32,094 nt of DNA, taken from NCBI GenBank assembly GCA_000739515.1, contig DF820455.1, forward strand, positions 694,202-726,295, written 5' to 3'. Below, piece by piece: positions 23,785 through 32,010 of the stretch. The translations under genes and the position numbers were made by a program. Under the pieces are notes generated by a model. It searched no databases. It saw only the letters and a program-made list of their open reading frames with translations, and was not told where the DNA came from. Source of the DNA: Candidatus Moduliflexus flocculans. GTDB lineage: Bacteria; Moduliflexota; Moduliflexia; Moduliflexales; Moduliflexaceae. Each line of letters opens with the position of its first letter. Within the stretch, counting starts at the first letter, position 1.

Positions 23785-25386
23785 ATGTCGCGCATCACGC
23801 ACAACATGGGAAAACTGTTCGCAGGCTGGGATGTCAGCACGCAAAGCACCAAATTACTCGTGATTGACGCCGAATCGCGTCAAATTGTCTTTAATCAAGC
23901 CATCAATTACGATCAGGATTTGCCGCAGTATCAAACCAAAGAGGGCGCGATTCAGGGACTCGGCGAAGGGGCAAGCGAATCCGACCCGAACATGTGGATT
24001 GAAGCGATGGAAATCCTATTGCAGCGCTTAGCGAAGTCGAACGTTAATCAGCGCGACATCCTTTCGATGTCGGTGTCCGGCCAGCAGCACGGCCTCGTGT
24101 CGCTCGATAAAGAGGGCAATTTAAGCCGCTCGCGTTCGAAACTCTGGAACGACTTTTCGACGCAGGAAGAATGCGATATTCTGACGCAAAAAGTCGGCGG
24201 CCTCGACAACATGGTGAAAGAAGTCAGCAACAGCCAGCGCACCGGCTACACCGCCGCCAAAATTTTCCACATGTATCGTCACGAACGGGAAAATTACGAT
24301 AAAACGGCCACGTTCTTCCTTGTGCATAATTACATCAATTATTACCTGACCGGCGGCAAAAACGGCGGCGTGAGAGTCATGGAACCGGGCGATACGTCGG
24401 GATCGGCGTTGTATAACATCGCGACCGGCGAATGGTCTGACACGGTCATCAATGCGATTGATCCGGGCTTGAAAGCCAAACTCGCGCCGGTAAAACCTTC
24501 GACCAAAAGCATCGGCAAAATTTCGAAGGCGTTGGTCGAACGCTTCGGCCTGAACCCTGATTGCGACGTTGATGCCGGAACGGGGGATAACATGTACGGC
24601 GCGGTCGGCACGGGCAACGTGAAAGAAGGCATCGTCACGATCAGCCTCGGCACAAGCGGCACAGCCTACACCTATTTGAACAAGCCGTTTATTGATCCGA
24701 CGGGCGAAATCGCCGGATTCTGCGATAGCACCGGCCATTACCTCCCGCTGCTCTGCGTCAGCAATCTTGCCAACGGCTACAACGATATTTTGAAAATTTA
24801 CGGCCTCTCGCACCAGGATTTTACGGCGTTAATTCGGCAGAGTCCAGTCGGCAATCAGGGGCGCTTGATTGTCGCCTGGTATCAGGGCGAGCGCACGCCT
24901 GACGTGCCGTTCGGCGTCCCGGCGTACTTTGGCTTCAGCCTCTCCGATTTAACACAAAAAGAGGTCGTCTGCCGGGGCGTGTTAGAAGGCCATCTGCTGA
25001 ATCTGTACGACGGATTCAAGCGGATGCCGGTCAAGCCGTCGGAAATTCGCTTGACGGGCGGCATCTCCCGCAGCGTGGCCTGGCGTGAAGCAATTGCCAA
25101 TATTTTTAACGCCGAAACCGTTGCTGTCGAAGGCGAAGGCGCGGCAATGGGCGCGGCACTCCATGCGTTGTGGGTCTATGAAATGGAACATGGCCGTCAG
25201 GTGTCGCTGGAAGAAATCGTTGCCCCATACATCAAACTTGATGAAACCACGCGCGTCAAGCCAAACGCAAAAGACGTTGCCACCTATCAGGTGTTAAGCC
25301 GCGAATTCAGCGCATTATCAGCGCGGTTGCGCAATCATACAACCACCGACGATCCGTTCCGCCTGCGCAAGGAACTGATCGGATAA
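23785..25386 (+). CDS. xylB: FGGY carbohydrate kinase, probable xylulokinase
   Basis: Xylulokinase phosphorylates D-xylulose with ATP, feeding it into the pentose phosphate pathway. The protein has the FGGY ATP-binding start KLFAGWDVSTQSTKLLVID, the substrate region SVSGQQHGLVSLD, WNDFSTQEECD, the catalytic-Asp motif GTGDNMYGAVG (Asp near residue 268), the phosphate-binding SLGTSGTAY and the C-terminal ATP-binding LTGGISRSVAWRE and GAAMGAALHA. Length (about 533 residues from 23785) is normal. Start is uncertain: ATG 23785 has AAGAGAG close by, ATG 23806 (MGKLFAGWD) begins at the family start, and ATG 23749 is less likely. It is the first gene of the sugar module; with the GH3 enzyme downstream it points to xylose-containing polymers. 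Confidence 0.9.
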   Translation: MSRITHNMGKLFAGWDVSTQSTKLLVIDAESRQIVFNQAINYDQDLPQYQTKEGAIQGLGEGASESDPNMWIEAMEILLQRLAKSNVNQRDILSMSVSGQQHGLVSLDKEGNLSRSRSKLWNDFSTQEECDILTQKVGGLDNMVKEVSNSQRTGYTAAKIFHMYRHERENYDKTATFFLVHNYINYYLTGGKNGGVRVMEPGDTSGSALYNIATGEWSDTVINAIDPGLKAKLAPVKPSTKSIGKISKALVERFGLNPDCDVDAGTGDNMYGAVGTGNVKEGIVTISLGTSGTAYTYLNKPFIDPTGEIAGFCDSTGHYLPLLCVSNLANGYNDILKIYGLSHQDFTALIRQSPVGNQGRLIVAWYQGERTPDVPFGVPAYFGFSLSDLTQKEVVCRGVLEGHLLNLYDGFKRMPVKPSEIRLTGGISRSVAWREAIANIFNAETVAVEGEGAAMGAALHALWVYEMEHGRQVSLEEIVAPYIKLDETTRVKPNAKDVATYQVLSREFSALSARLRNHTTTDDPFRLRKELIG

Positions 25387-25394
25387 CTATCTAT

Positions 25395-25573
25395 AATAGA
25401 ACACTGATTGGGCTGATAGGGCTGATTTTCACTGATCTTATAGGAGTACCAACGCGTATTTGGGCCGCGTATCAATTCACGTCGTCAAGTCGCCAAAGCA
25501 AACGTTGGCACCCGTGAGAAGATAAATAAAGATCGGTGAAAATTAGCCCTATCAGCCCAATCAGTGTTCTATT
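25395..25573. repeat. Long inverted repeat (45-base arms) with a second inverted repeat inside its loop
   Basis: Arms 25395-25439 and 25529-25573 are complementary at 43 of 45 positions; their core is ACTGATTGGGCTGATAGG on the left arm. The loop (25440-25528) holds a degenerate second inverted repeat, GTACCAACG near 25446 against CGTTGGCAC near 25503. That inner repeat is related to the element at 29033-29101. The right arm ends 10 bases before the GH3 start codon. It looks like a small non-autonomous mobile element with another inside; no transposase is present. Confidence 0.8.
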
Positions 25574-25583
25574 TTTTTTATCA

Positions 25584-27695
25584 ATGTCTCAGCCAATGTA
25601 TTTAGATACAACCCAGCCAATTGCCGCGCGAGTTGACGATCTTGTTTCTCGCATGACATTAGAAGAAAAGGTCTCGCAGATGGTGCATGAAGCCAAAGAA
25701 ATTGAGCGGCTCGGCGTCCCGGAATATAACTGGTGGAATGAATGTTTGCATGGCGTCGCTCGTGCCGGATTAGCCACGGTTTTCCCGCAAGCCATCGGCC
25801 TTGCCGCCACATTTGATCCCGATTTGCTGTTCCGCGTGGCGACCGCCATTTCCGACGAAGCCCGCGCCAAACATCACGCCGCCGCTGCTGAAGGGAATCG
25901 CGGCCAATATAAAGGCTTGACCTTCTGGACGCCGAACGTGAATATTTTTCGCGATCCGCGTTGGGGACGCGGCCAGGAAACCTACGGTGAAGACCCGTTT
26001 CTGACCGCGCAGCTTGGCGTGGCGATGGTCAAAGGGCTTCAAGGCGACGATCCGAAATACTTGAAAACCGCCGCCTGCGCCAAACATTACGCCGTGCACA
26101 GCGGCCCGGAAGCGGAGCGGCACACGTTTGACGCGCAGACCAGCCTGAAAGATTTGTTCGAAACCTATCTCCCAGCCTTCAAAGCCCTTGTTGACGCCGG
26201 AGTTGAAACCGTAATGGGGGCGTATAACCGAACGAACAGCGAGCCATGCTGCGCGAGCAATCTGTTGATGGGAATTCTGCGGGATGTCTGGAAATTTCAG
26301 GGACATTTCGTCTCGGATTGCTGGGCGATCAAAGATTTTCACGAAGGGCATCATGTCACGTCCCGTATTGAAGAATCAGTGGCGCTGGCCGTCAAAATGG
26401 GCTGCGATTTGAACTGCGGCAGTTGCTTTTATTATCTCGAAAAAGCGGTTGAAGAAGGCTTGTTGGATGAAAAATTCATCACGGAATCGGTAAAGCGGCT
26501 CTTTACGACGCGCTTCAAGCTCGGCATGTTCGACCCCGAAGACGCCGTTCCTTATACGAAAATTTCTAAAGACGTGATTAACTGCGACGCACATCGCCGC
26601 CTTGCCCGCGAAGCCGCCGCCAAATCCATCGTGCTGCTGAAAAATGACAACGGCTTGCTGCCGCTCAGACGCGATTATAAAAAGGTGTTATTGGTCGGCC
26701 CGAATGCGGCGAATGTCAATCTGCTGCTTGGCAATTATTACGGGACAAACGACCGATTGGTCACGATTTTGGAAGGATTGATCGGCAAAAGCCATGAAGG
26801 CATGGTCATCGAATATCGTCCCGGCTGCACGTTAAAAGGGGACAATGAAAATGCAGTGGATTGGACGGTCTTTGAGGCGAAAGCGTCCGAGCTTGTGATT
26901 GCGGCATTTGGGCTTGACCCGTCGCTGGAAGGGGAAGAAGGAGATGCGATTTCCTCGCGTGAACAGGGAGATCGCACTTCTGTCAGCCTGCCAGCGTCGC
27001 AAGAAACGTATTTACGCAAGCTGCGTGATTCTGGAACGCCAGTTGTCCTGATTCTCTCCGGCGGCAGCCCGGTTGCCGTGCCGTATGACATTGCGGATGC
27101 GATTCTTTTTATCTGGTATCCCGGCGAAGAAGGCGGAAATGCCGTCGCCGACGTGTTGTTTGGTGATACTTCGCCAGCAGGCAAATTGCCGCTCACCTTC
27201 CCGAAATCGGTGGAGCAGTTACCGCCATATCGCGATTATGCCATGAAAGGCCGCACCTACCGCTATTTCACGGAAGAGCCGCTTTTCCCGTTCGGCTTTG
27301 GCCTGAGCTACACGACGTTTTCTTACGATGCCTTGACGCTGTCGAAAAACACAGTGGCGGCAGGCGAAAGCGTGGAACTCACGGTCAGCGTCAGCAATCG
27401 CGGCCAGCGCGACGCGGAAGAAGTCGTGCAAATGTACCTGACCGACATGGCGGCGTCGGTGGATGTGCCGCTGTATGCGTTAAAAGGCTTTCAGCGCATC
27501 TTGATTAAAGCGGGCGAAACGAAGCAACTTCGCTTCACGATCACGCCAGAAATGATGGCGCTCGTCAACGAACAGGGCGAACGCGTGCTTGAACCGGGCG
27601 ATTTCACCGTCACCGTCGGCGGCTCATGCCCGGCGGAAGTCAGTCGGAAACTCGGCGCGCCTGCACCGGCAACAGCGGTGTTTACCGTGAAATAA
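25584..27695 (+). CDS. Glycoside hydrolase family 3 beta-xylosidase/beta-glucosidase
   Basis: A 703-residue GH3 enzyme that removes terminal beta-linked xylose or glucose. It has a GH3 N-domain with YNWWNECLHGVARAG, TFWTPNVNIFRDPRWGRGQE and KHYAVHSGPEAERH. The nucleophile is Asp245 in HFVSDCWAI. Then come the alpha/beta sandwich domain (SIVLLKNDNGLLPL, LILSGGSPVAV, IWYPGEEGG) and a C-terminal fibronectin-III-like domain (FGFGLSYTTF ... VQMYL). The NWWNE and GRGQE blocks are those of the beta-xylosidase side of GH3. Start ATG 25584 excludes the 16 residues encoded by the inverted repeat upstream. There is no signal peptide, so it acts inside the cell on imported oligomers. No ribosome site is visible before the start. 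Confidence 0.94.
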   Translation: MSQPMYLDTTQPIAARVDDLVSRMTLEEKVSQMVHEAKEIERLGVPEYNWWNECLHGVARAGLATVFPQAIGLAATFDPDLLFRVATAISDEARAKHHAAAAEGNRGQYKGLTFWTPNVNIFRDPRWGRGQETYGEDPFLTAQLGVAMVKGLQGDDPKYLKTAACAKHYAVHSGPEAERHTFDAQTSLKDLFETYLPAFKALVDAGVETVMGAYNRTNSEPCCASNLLMGILRDVWKFQGHFVSDCWAIKDFHEGHHVTSRIEESVALAVKMGCDLNCGSCFYYLEKAVEEGLLDEKFITESVKRLFTTRFKLGMFDPEDAVPYTKISKDVINCDAHRRLAREAAAKSIVLLKNDNGLLPLRRDYKKVLLVGPNAANVNLLLGNYYGTNDRLVTILEGLIGKSHEGMVIEYRPGCTLKGDNENAVDWTVFEAKASELVIAAFGLDPSLEGEEGDAISSREQGDRTSVSLPASQETYLRKLRDSGTPVVLILSGGSPVAVPYDIADAILFIWYPGEEGGNAVADVLFGDTSPAGKLPLTFPKSVEQLPPYRDYAMKGRTYRYFTEEPLFPFGFGLSYTTFSYDALTLSKNTVAAGESVELTVSVSNRGQRDAEEVVQMYLTDMAASVDVPLYALKGFQRILIKAGETKQLRFTITPEMMALVNEQGERVLEPGDFTVTVGGSCPAEVSRKLGAPAPATAVFTVK

Positions 27696-27710
27696 TTGGT
27701 ATTATTTTTT

Positions 27711-27808
27711 ACCACGAAACACACGAAATACACGAAAATAGAAGGAACTCCTCGGTCATTGGATAAATGAGTTTAGTCTTTTTTCGTGTATTTCGTGTGT
27801 TTCGTGGT
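27711..27808. repeat. Inverted repeat with perfect 28-base arms (ACCACGAAAC type)
   Basis: Arm 27711-27738 (ACCACGAAACACACGAAATA then CACGAAAA) is the exact reverse complement of 27781-27808, around a 42-base centre. The arm itself is a run of CACGAAA-like 7-9-mers. Its right end is 10 bases before the start of the Gfo/Idh gene. A single copy of the left arm with two changes occurs at 31901-31930. Confidence 0.85.
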
Positions 27809-27818
27809 TTCTGCTTTT

Positions 27819-28907
27819 ATGAATATCGGAATTATCGGATGCGGCAATATTTCGAGCATTTATTTTCGAAATTGCCGGAAATTAACCCACCTGAATCTTG
27901 TCGCCTGCGCCGATTTAATGGTGGAACGAGCGCAGGAAAAAGCAAAGGAATTTCAGATTCCCAAAGCCTGTTCCGTCAAAGAATTATTAGCCGACGACAC
28001 GATTGAATTAGTTATCAATCTCACCATTCCGCAGGCACATGCCGAGGTTGATTTCGCGATTCTCGACGCCGGAAAACATGTCTATGCCGAAAAGCCGCTG
28101 GCATTGAATCGCGCTGATGGGCAGCGCTTGCTGCGTCACGCACAGGAAAAAGGCTTGCTGATCGGCTCTGCGCCAGATACGTTTATGGGCGCGGGGTTGC
28201 AAACCTGCCGCAAATTGATTGACGATGGCGCGATTGGCTTTCCGGTGGCGGCGACGGCGTTTATGATGTGTCACGGACATGAATCGTGGCATCCGTCGCC
28301 GGAGTTTTATTATCAGCCCGGCGGCGGCCCGATGTTCGACATGGGGCCGTATTATTTAACCGCGCTTGTCCATTTATTGGGCGGCGTGAAACGAGTCAGT
28401 GGCATGACGAAAATCAGCTTTCCGCAGCGGACAATCACCAGCACCCCGAAAGCCGGAACCGTGATCAACGTGGAAGTGCCGACGTTTGTTTCCGGCATGA
28501 TGGAATTTGACAACGGCGCAATCGGCACGATGATCACGACGTTTGATGTCTGGAGTCATCAAATGCCCTACATCGAAATTTACGGCTCGGAAGGAACGTT
28601 GCGCTGCCCCGATCCGAATACGTATGGCGGCGTGCCGCTGCTGAAAAAGGCGGGCGAAAAAGAGTGGAAAGAGATGCCGTTGACGCACGGCTTTGCGGAA
28701 AATTCGCGCGGGATCGCGGTCGCTGATATGGCGCAGGCCGCCAAAAATAGCGGGACGTTCCGCGCTCAGGGCGCGTTAGCGCTGCATGTGCTCGACATGA
28801 TGCAGGCGTTCCACGAATCCGCCGATCACGGACGGCATATTGACCTTGAAACTCGCTGCGCGCAGCCCGAACCGATGCCGATGAATGCGTCGTGGGAAAA
28901 CTGGTAA
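27819..28907 (+). CDS. Gfo/Idh/MocA-family NAD(P)-dependent sugar oxidoreductase
   Basis: A 362-residue protein of the Gfo/Idh/MocA dehydrogenase family. The N-terminal Rossmann fold begins NIGIIGCGNISSIYF (GxGxxx nucleotide loop), with VACADLMVERAQ at strand 2 and AGKHVYAEKPLALN (Lys92 of the EKP motif, catalytic). The C-domain has GGGPMFDMGPYYLTALVHLLG, where D-x-G-x-Y/H is the second catalytic pattern. Start ATG 27819 (MNIGIIGC), directly after an inverted repeat and without a ribosome site. Substrate cannot be told from the sequence; with xylulokinase and a GH3 enzyme nearby, oxidation or epimerisation of a released sugar is likely. Confidence 0.92.
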   Translation: MNIGIIGCGNISSIYFRNCRKLTHLNLVACADLMVERAQEKAKEFQIPKACSVKELLADDTIELVINLTIPQAHAEVDFAILDAGKHVYAEKPLALNRADGQRLLRHAQEKGLLIGSAPDTFMGAGLQTCRKLIDDGAIGFPVAATAFMMCHGHESWHPSPEFYYQPGGGPMFDMGPYYLTALVHLLGGVKRVSGMTKISFPQRTITSTPKAGTVINVEVPTFVSGMMEFDNGAIGTMITTFDVWSHQMPYIEIYGSEGTLRCPDPNTYGGVPLLKKAGEKEWKEMPLTHGFAENSRGIAVADMAQAAKNSGTFRAQGALALHVLDMMQAFHESADHGRHIDLETRCAQPEPMPMNASWENW

Positions 28908-28943
28908 GGATTACGCGCATTGACAGAAAAAGGCAATGGGCAT

Positions 28944-28976
28944 AGCTGTCAGACACCTTGAAGGTGTCTGACAGCT
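28944..28976. repeat. Near-perfect palindrome, first copy (CTGTCAGACACC hairpin)
   Basis: AGCTGTCAGACACCTT (28944-28959), a single G, and its exact complement (28961-28976). The same sequence recurs at 29794-29830. It lies 37 bases after the Gfo/Idh stop. There is no T-run, so it is a repeat that may also act as a hairpin terminator or an mRNA stabiliser. Confidence 0.8.
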
Positions 28977-29032
28977 TTCCTTGTCCACAACATTTCGTGT
29001 CGTTAGAATTAAGAATCGAGAAGGATGCGAAT

Positions 29033-29101
29033 AGGAGTGCCAAAGCTTGCTTTGGCGAGTCAATATCTCTCTGAAAAGCCAAAGCAAGCTTTGGCACTCC
29101 T
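29033..29101. repeat. Palindrome-within-palindrome element (paired REP type)
   Basis: Arms 29033-29056 and 29078-29101 are perfect 24-base complements (AGGAGTGCCAAAGCTTGC followed by TTTGGC). Each arm also contains its own hairpin (GCCAAAGC-TT-GCTTTGGC). Related sequences: degenerate pair in 25442-25513, half copies at 29846-29860 and 31843-31860. The doubled, inverted layout is that of REPIN-like elements. It ends 17 bases before the next ATG. Confidence 0.82.
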
Positions 29102-29118
29102 GTTCTTTTCATAAAAGA

Positions 29119-29769
29119 ATGAAACATGCGTTAATTACCTGGGGCGGCTGGGACGGTCATGAGCCGGAACAATGCGCCAATCTATTCGCCGAGCTGTTAC
29201 GCAGCGAACAGTTCGACGTTGATGTGGTCAACACGCTTGATGTTTACATGGATCAGGCGTATCTGCGTTCGCTGAATCTGATTGTGCAGGCGTGGACGAT
29301 GAGCACAATCACGAAAGAGCAGGAACACGGCTTATTAGAGGCCGTGAAAGAGGGCGTTGGCCTCGCCGGAGCGCACGGCGGACTTGGCGATTCGTTCCGT
29401 GCCAACACGAGCTATCAATGGATGGTGGGCGGTCAGTGGGTCGCGCATCCCGGCGGCGTGATTGATTACACGGTCAACATCACCAAATCGGACGATCCGC
29501 TTGTCGCGGGCTTGCGCGATTTTCAGATGCACTCCGAGCAATATTACATGCACGTTGACCCATCGAACGAGGTGCTGGCAACCACGACATTTTCCGGCGA
29601 GCAGGAAGGCGCGACCTGGATCAACGGCTGCGTCATGCCGGTCGTCTGGAAGCGGCAATGGGGCAAAGGCCGCGTATTTTATTCGTCGTTGGGCCATGTG
29701 TTGAAAGATTACGACGTGCCGGAAGCAAAAGAAATTTTCCGGCGCGGCATGTTGTGGGCGGCGCGGTAA
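29119..29769 (+). CDS. ThuA-like domain protein
   Basis: A 216-residue protein of the ThuA-like (trehalose utilisation, class I glutamine amidotransferase-like) fold. Blocks: [119 protein letters not shown]. The GAHGG element and the H-E-Q-Y block are family hallmarks. The start ATG 29119 excludes residues from the upstream repeat. ThuA-like genes are often next to Gfo/Idh/MocA genes and act in sugar breakdown, but the reaction is poorly known. It is bounded on both sides by the same CTGTCAGACACC hairpin. Confidence 0.9.
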   Translation: MKHALITWGGWDGHEPEQCANLFAELLRSEQFDVDVVNTLDVYMDQAYLRSLNLIVQAWTMSTITKEQEHGLLEAVKEGVGLAGAHGGLGDSFRANTSYQWMVGGQWVAHPGGVIDYTVNITKSDDPLVAGLRDFQMHSEQYYMHVDPSNEVLATTTFSGEQEGATWINGCVMPVVWKRQWGKGRVFYSSLGHVLKDYDVPEAKEIFRRGMLWAAR

Positions 29770-29793
29770 GCCGAATATAGGTGCAATGACACA

Positions 29794-29830
29794 AAAGCTG
29801 TCAGACACCTTTAAGGTGTCTGACAGCTTT
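29794..29830. repeat. Near-perfect palindrome, second copy (CTGTCAGACACC hairpin)
   Basis: AAAGCTGTCAGACACCTT (29794-29811), a single T, and its exact complement (29813-29830). Its 16-base core is identical to the copy at 28944-28976. It lies 24 bases after the ThuA-like stop. Confidence 0.8.
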
Positions 29831-29845
29831 CACAATACATATAAT

Positions 29846-29860
29846 AGCGCTGGCACTCCT
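29846..29860. repeat. Half copy of the GCCAA REP-like sequence
   Basis: AGCGCTGGCACTCCT matches the outer half of the 29078-29101 arm (GCTTTGGCACTCCT) with two changes. There is no facing partner. Confidence 0.45.
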
Positions 29861-29910
29861 ATTTGTTGTTCTGAAAAATCAGGAATATTCTCACACTTCA
29901 TTCTAAAATC

Positions 29911-29939
29911 TTGACAGTTCCCTCACATCGCTGCATATT
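29911..29939 (+). promoter_or_regulatory. Probable chemoreceptor gene promoter
   Basis: Perfect TTGACA (29911-29916), 17 bases, CATATT (29934-29939) preceded by TG; leader about 90 bases to ATG 30034. Confidence 0.5.
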
Positions 29940-30033
29940 TGTATATCATACCAGCGAACGCCTCTGTTCGCCGCTTACTCACAAAAGAATCATCAACGCA
30001 ACATATTCAGTGACAGAAGAACGGAGGTTCATC

Positions 30034-31692
30034 ATGAACATCATGAATTGGTTGCATAATCAGCGCATCGGAAGAAAGTTCAGCATCCTGTTTACCTTTG
30101 TGATTGTCCTGATCCTGTTTAATACGATTGGGATGATTGAAATCGCCAAAACCGGTTATCTCCAGTTTTTGGAACGCGAACATATCGAACTCGCCCTGTT
30201 AATGCGGAACAGCCTCGAACGCGCTCGCCAGGAAGCGCAGCAAACCGGCGCGTTTGCCAGCACGGAATGGATGACTGCGGATTCCGCCAAGCGCGAAAAA
30301 AAGGGATTGCGTCCGTTATTGAGCGAAATCCTCTTGCAGCCGCAAGCCTGCCTTCAATCGGTCAATGGCGTCGAAATGGCCGCGTTCAGGGCGCTTGGAT
30401 TCGGCAAAGCGTTTGATCTCTGTGAAAAGGATATTCGGGATATTACCGACGCAGACCGCATTATTGCCAATTTTCTGGATAAGAATATTGAGCCGACGGC
30501 ATTCGTCACCAGCTTTGATGAAAAATTAGGCGAAATCGAAAACCAATCGCGCGAATTTTCCCTGATTATCCCGGCGGCGCGAAACATGGTGAGAAAGCTG
30601 GTGCTGAGCGCGACACTCGTGCTCTCCTTTCTGGTAATGGGGATGTTCGTGCTGATTGCGCAGATTGTCAGAACCCCGATCAAAATGTTGGCGCAGCGCA
30701 TCAAAGAAATTGCCGAAGGAGAAGGTGATCTCACGAAACGCCTTGAGCTTGTCTCTCGCGATGAAATCGGAGAAACGGCGCAGTGGTTCAATCAGTTTGT
30801 GGATAAGCTCCAGAAAATGATTGCCAATGTGACGCTCTCTGCCAATAATGTGGCCGACGGCAGCCGCCAAATGAGTTTCAGCGCCGCGCAGATGTCGCAG
30901 GGCGTGGCAGCGCAAGCCTCTGCCGCCGAACAGGTCTCGTCATCTATGGAGCAAATGGCGGTGAATATTCGCCAGAACACCGACAATGCCGTGCAGACCG
31001 AGAAGATCGCCAGCAAAGTTGCCGAAGACGCGCAGGTCAGCGGAGAAGCGGTGGCCGAAACGGTCAATGCGATGCAGCAGGTAGCGAAACGGATCGCGTT
31101 GATTGACGATATTGCCCGCCAGACGAGGATGTTATCATTAAACGCCACGATTGAGGCCGCACGAGCGCAGGAGCAGGGCAAAGGCTTCGCGGTCGTCGCC
31201 TCAGAAGTTCGCTCGCTTGCGGAACGAAGCCAGATTGCCGCCGCCGAGATTGCCGAACTCGTTGGCTCGTCCACCGCTATTGCTGAAAAAGCGGGCGACA
31301 TGTTAAAAAAGCTCGTGCCGGAGATTTTGCGAACCGCCGAATTGGTCAAGGAGATCAGCGCCGCCAGCAAAGAACAGAGCATCGGAACTGAACAGATCAA
31401 CCGCGCCGTGCAGCAACTCGACAGCGTCACGCAGCAGAATTCCGCAACCTCCGAAGAGATTGCATCTACGGCGGAAGCCTTGTCCGCGCAAGCCGCCCAA
31501 CTTCAGCAAACCATGACCTTTTTCCAGGTGGCGCATTCTGAAAGCAACCCGTTCCCCGCCGCGCAAACAGCAACAGTGAGTTCGCCTCGCCTGTCGCCTG
31601 TGACAGAAACAAAGACACTGACAGGCCAACCCAGCGCCAGCAAGCGTAGCGAGGTTCGCGACGCGCATGATAACGGGTTTGAGCGGTTTTGA
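30034..31692 (+). CDS. Methyl-accepting chemotaxis protein
   Basis: ATG 30034 is set by GGAGG (30023-30027); a longer reading from 29911 would begin in the promoter. The 552-residue receptor has a membrane helix at about 15-35 ([20 protein letters not shown]), a periplasmic or outer sensor of about 150 residues with two Cys, and a second helix at about 190-213 ([20 protein letters not shown]). A HAMP domain follows ([20 protein letters not shown]) and a long helical signalling domain with the tip near 355-390 ([20 protein letters not shown] then [13 protein letters not shown]). The C-terminus is a flexible Pro/Thr/Ser-rich linker ending GFERF, which fits the CheR-binding pentapeptide pattern x-[HFYW]-x2-[HFYW]. 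The ligand is unknown; next to sugar genes, a sugar is possible. Confidence 0.95.
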   Translation: MNIMNWLHNQRIGRKFSILFTFVIVLILFNTIGMIEIAKTGYLQFLEREHIELALLMRNSLERARQEAQQTGAFASTEWMTADSAKREKKGLRPLLSEILLQPQACLQSVNGVEMAAFRALGFGKAFDLCEKDIRDITDADRIIANFLDKNIEPTAFVTSFDEKLGEIENQSREFSLIIPAARNMVRKLVLSATLVLSFLVMGMFVLIAQIVRTPIKMLAQRIKEIAEGEGDLTKRLELVSRDEIGETAQWFNQFVDKLQKMIANVTLSANNVADGSRQMSFSAAQMSQGVAAQASAAEQVSSSMEQMAVNIRQNTDNAVQTEKIASKVAEDAQVSGEAVAETVNAMQQVAKRIALIDDIARQTRMLSLNATIEAARAQEQGKGFAVVASEVRSLAERSQIAAAEIAELVGSSTAIAEKAGDMLKKLVPEILRTAELVKEISAASKEQSIGTEQINRAVQQLDSVTQQNSATSEEIASTAEALSAQAAQLQQTMTFFQVAHSESNPFPAAQTATVSSPRLSPVTETKTLTGQPSASKRSEVRDAHDNGFERF

Positions 31693-31731
31693 TTCCTCCT
31701 CTCTTGTAGGGCTGTGAAGTTCTCCGCGAAA

Positions 31732-31794
31732 TGTTCCCCTCGACGCGCTCAGGGAACGGGGCGGCGGCGTTCCCTGAGCCTGTCGAAGGGAACA
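31732..31794. repeat. Inverted repeat of the CCCTTCGACAGGCTCAGGG type
   Basis: Arms 31732-31757 and 31769-31794 (26 bases, 3 mismatches) around GGGGCGGCGGC. The sequence type (TTCCCTGAGCCTGTCGAAGG) is a dispersed repeat that I have seen described in many unrelated genomes; here it lies 40 bases after the receptor gene. It could also stop transcription. Confidence 0.75.
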
Positions 31795-31842
31795 CTGCCA
31801 CGACTTTTTTATAGAACGTAACAGCCTGCTCATCTCAGAAAC

Positions 31843-31860
31843 GCCAGCGCTTGCGTTGGC
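31843..31860. repeat. REP-like hairpin GCCAGCGCTTGCGTTGGC
   Basis: An 18-base imperfect palindrome (GCCAGCGC and GCGTTGGC) with the same plan as GCCAAAGC-TT-GCTTTGGC in the element at 29033-29101. Confidence 0.55.
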
Positions 31861-31900
31861 CGGAAAGAAATCATTGTCTGCTTGTAATTATTTAGCAGCC

Positions 31901-31930
31901 ACCACGAAACACGCGAAAGACACGAAAAAA
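31901..31930. repeat. Single arm of the ACCACGAAAC repeat
   Basis: The first 28 bases differ at two positions from the left arm at 27711-27738. The facing arm is absent. The gene-free stretch 31693-32094 (402 bases) holds this and three other repeat types, and no gene. Confidence 0.65.
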
Positions 31931-32010
31931 TACGACATATCTCCGACAAGCGAGAAAGTTCCTTTCTCACTCATGTTACGCAGCCGATTCGAGACGAATG
32001 ACCGCACACT

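Noticed and set aside
24121..24813. Minus-strand 230-residue ORF
   Set aside because: Antisense to xylulokinase; no ribosome site and no domain.
25536..25583. N-terminal extension of the GH3 protein (KISPISPISVLFFLS), looks like a signal peptide
   Set aside because: It is encoded by the right arm of the inverted repeat 25529-25573, so it is probably not part of the protein; the family-like sequence begins after ATG 25584.
25770..26354. Minus-strand 194-residue ORF
   Set aside because: Antisense to the GH3 gene core.
27711..27808. CRISPR-like array from the repeated CACGAAA units
   Set aside because: Units are 7-9 bases, without spacers; the structure is a single inverted repeat.
28944..28976. 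Rho-independent terminator
   Set aside because: Long stem but no T-run on either side, and an identical copy exists at 29794-29830; treated as a repeat, though it may still end transcription.
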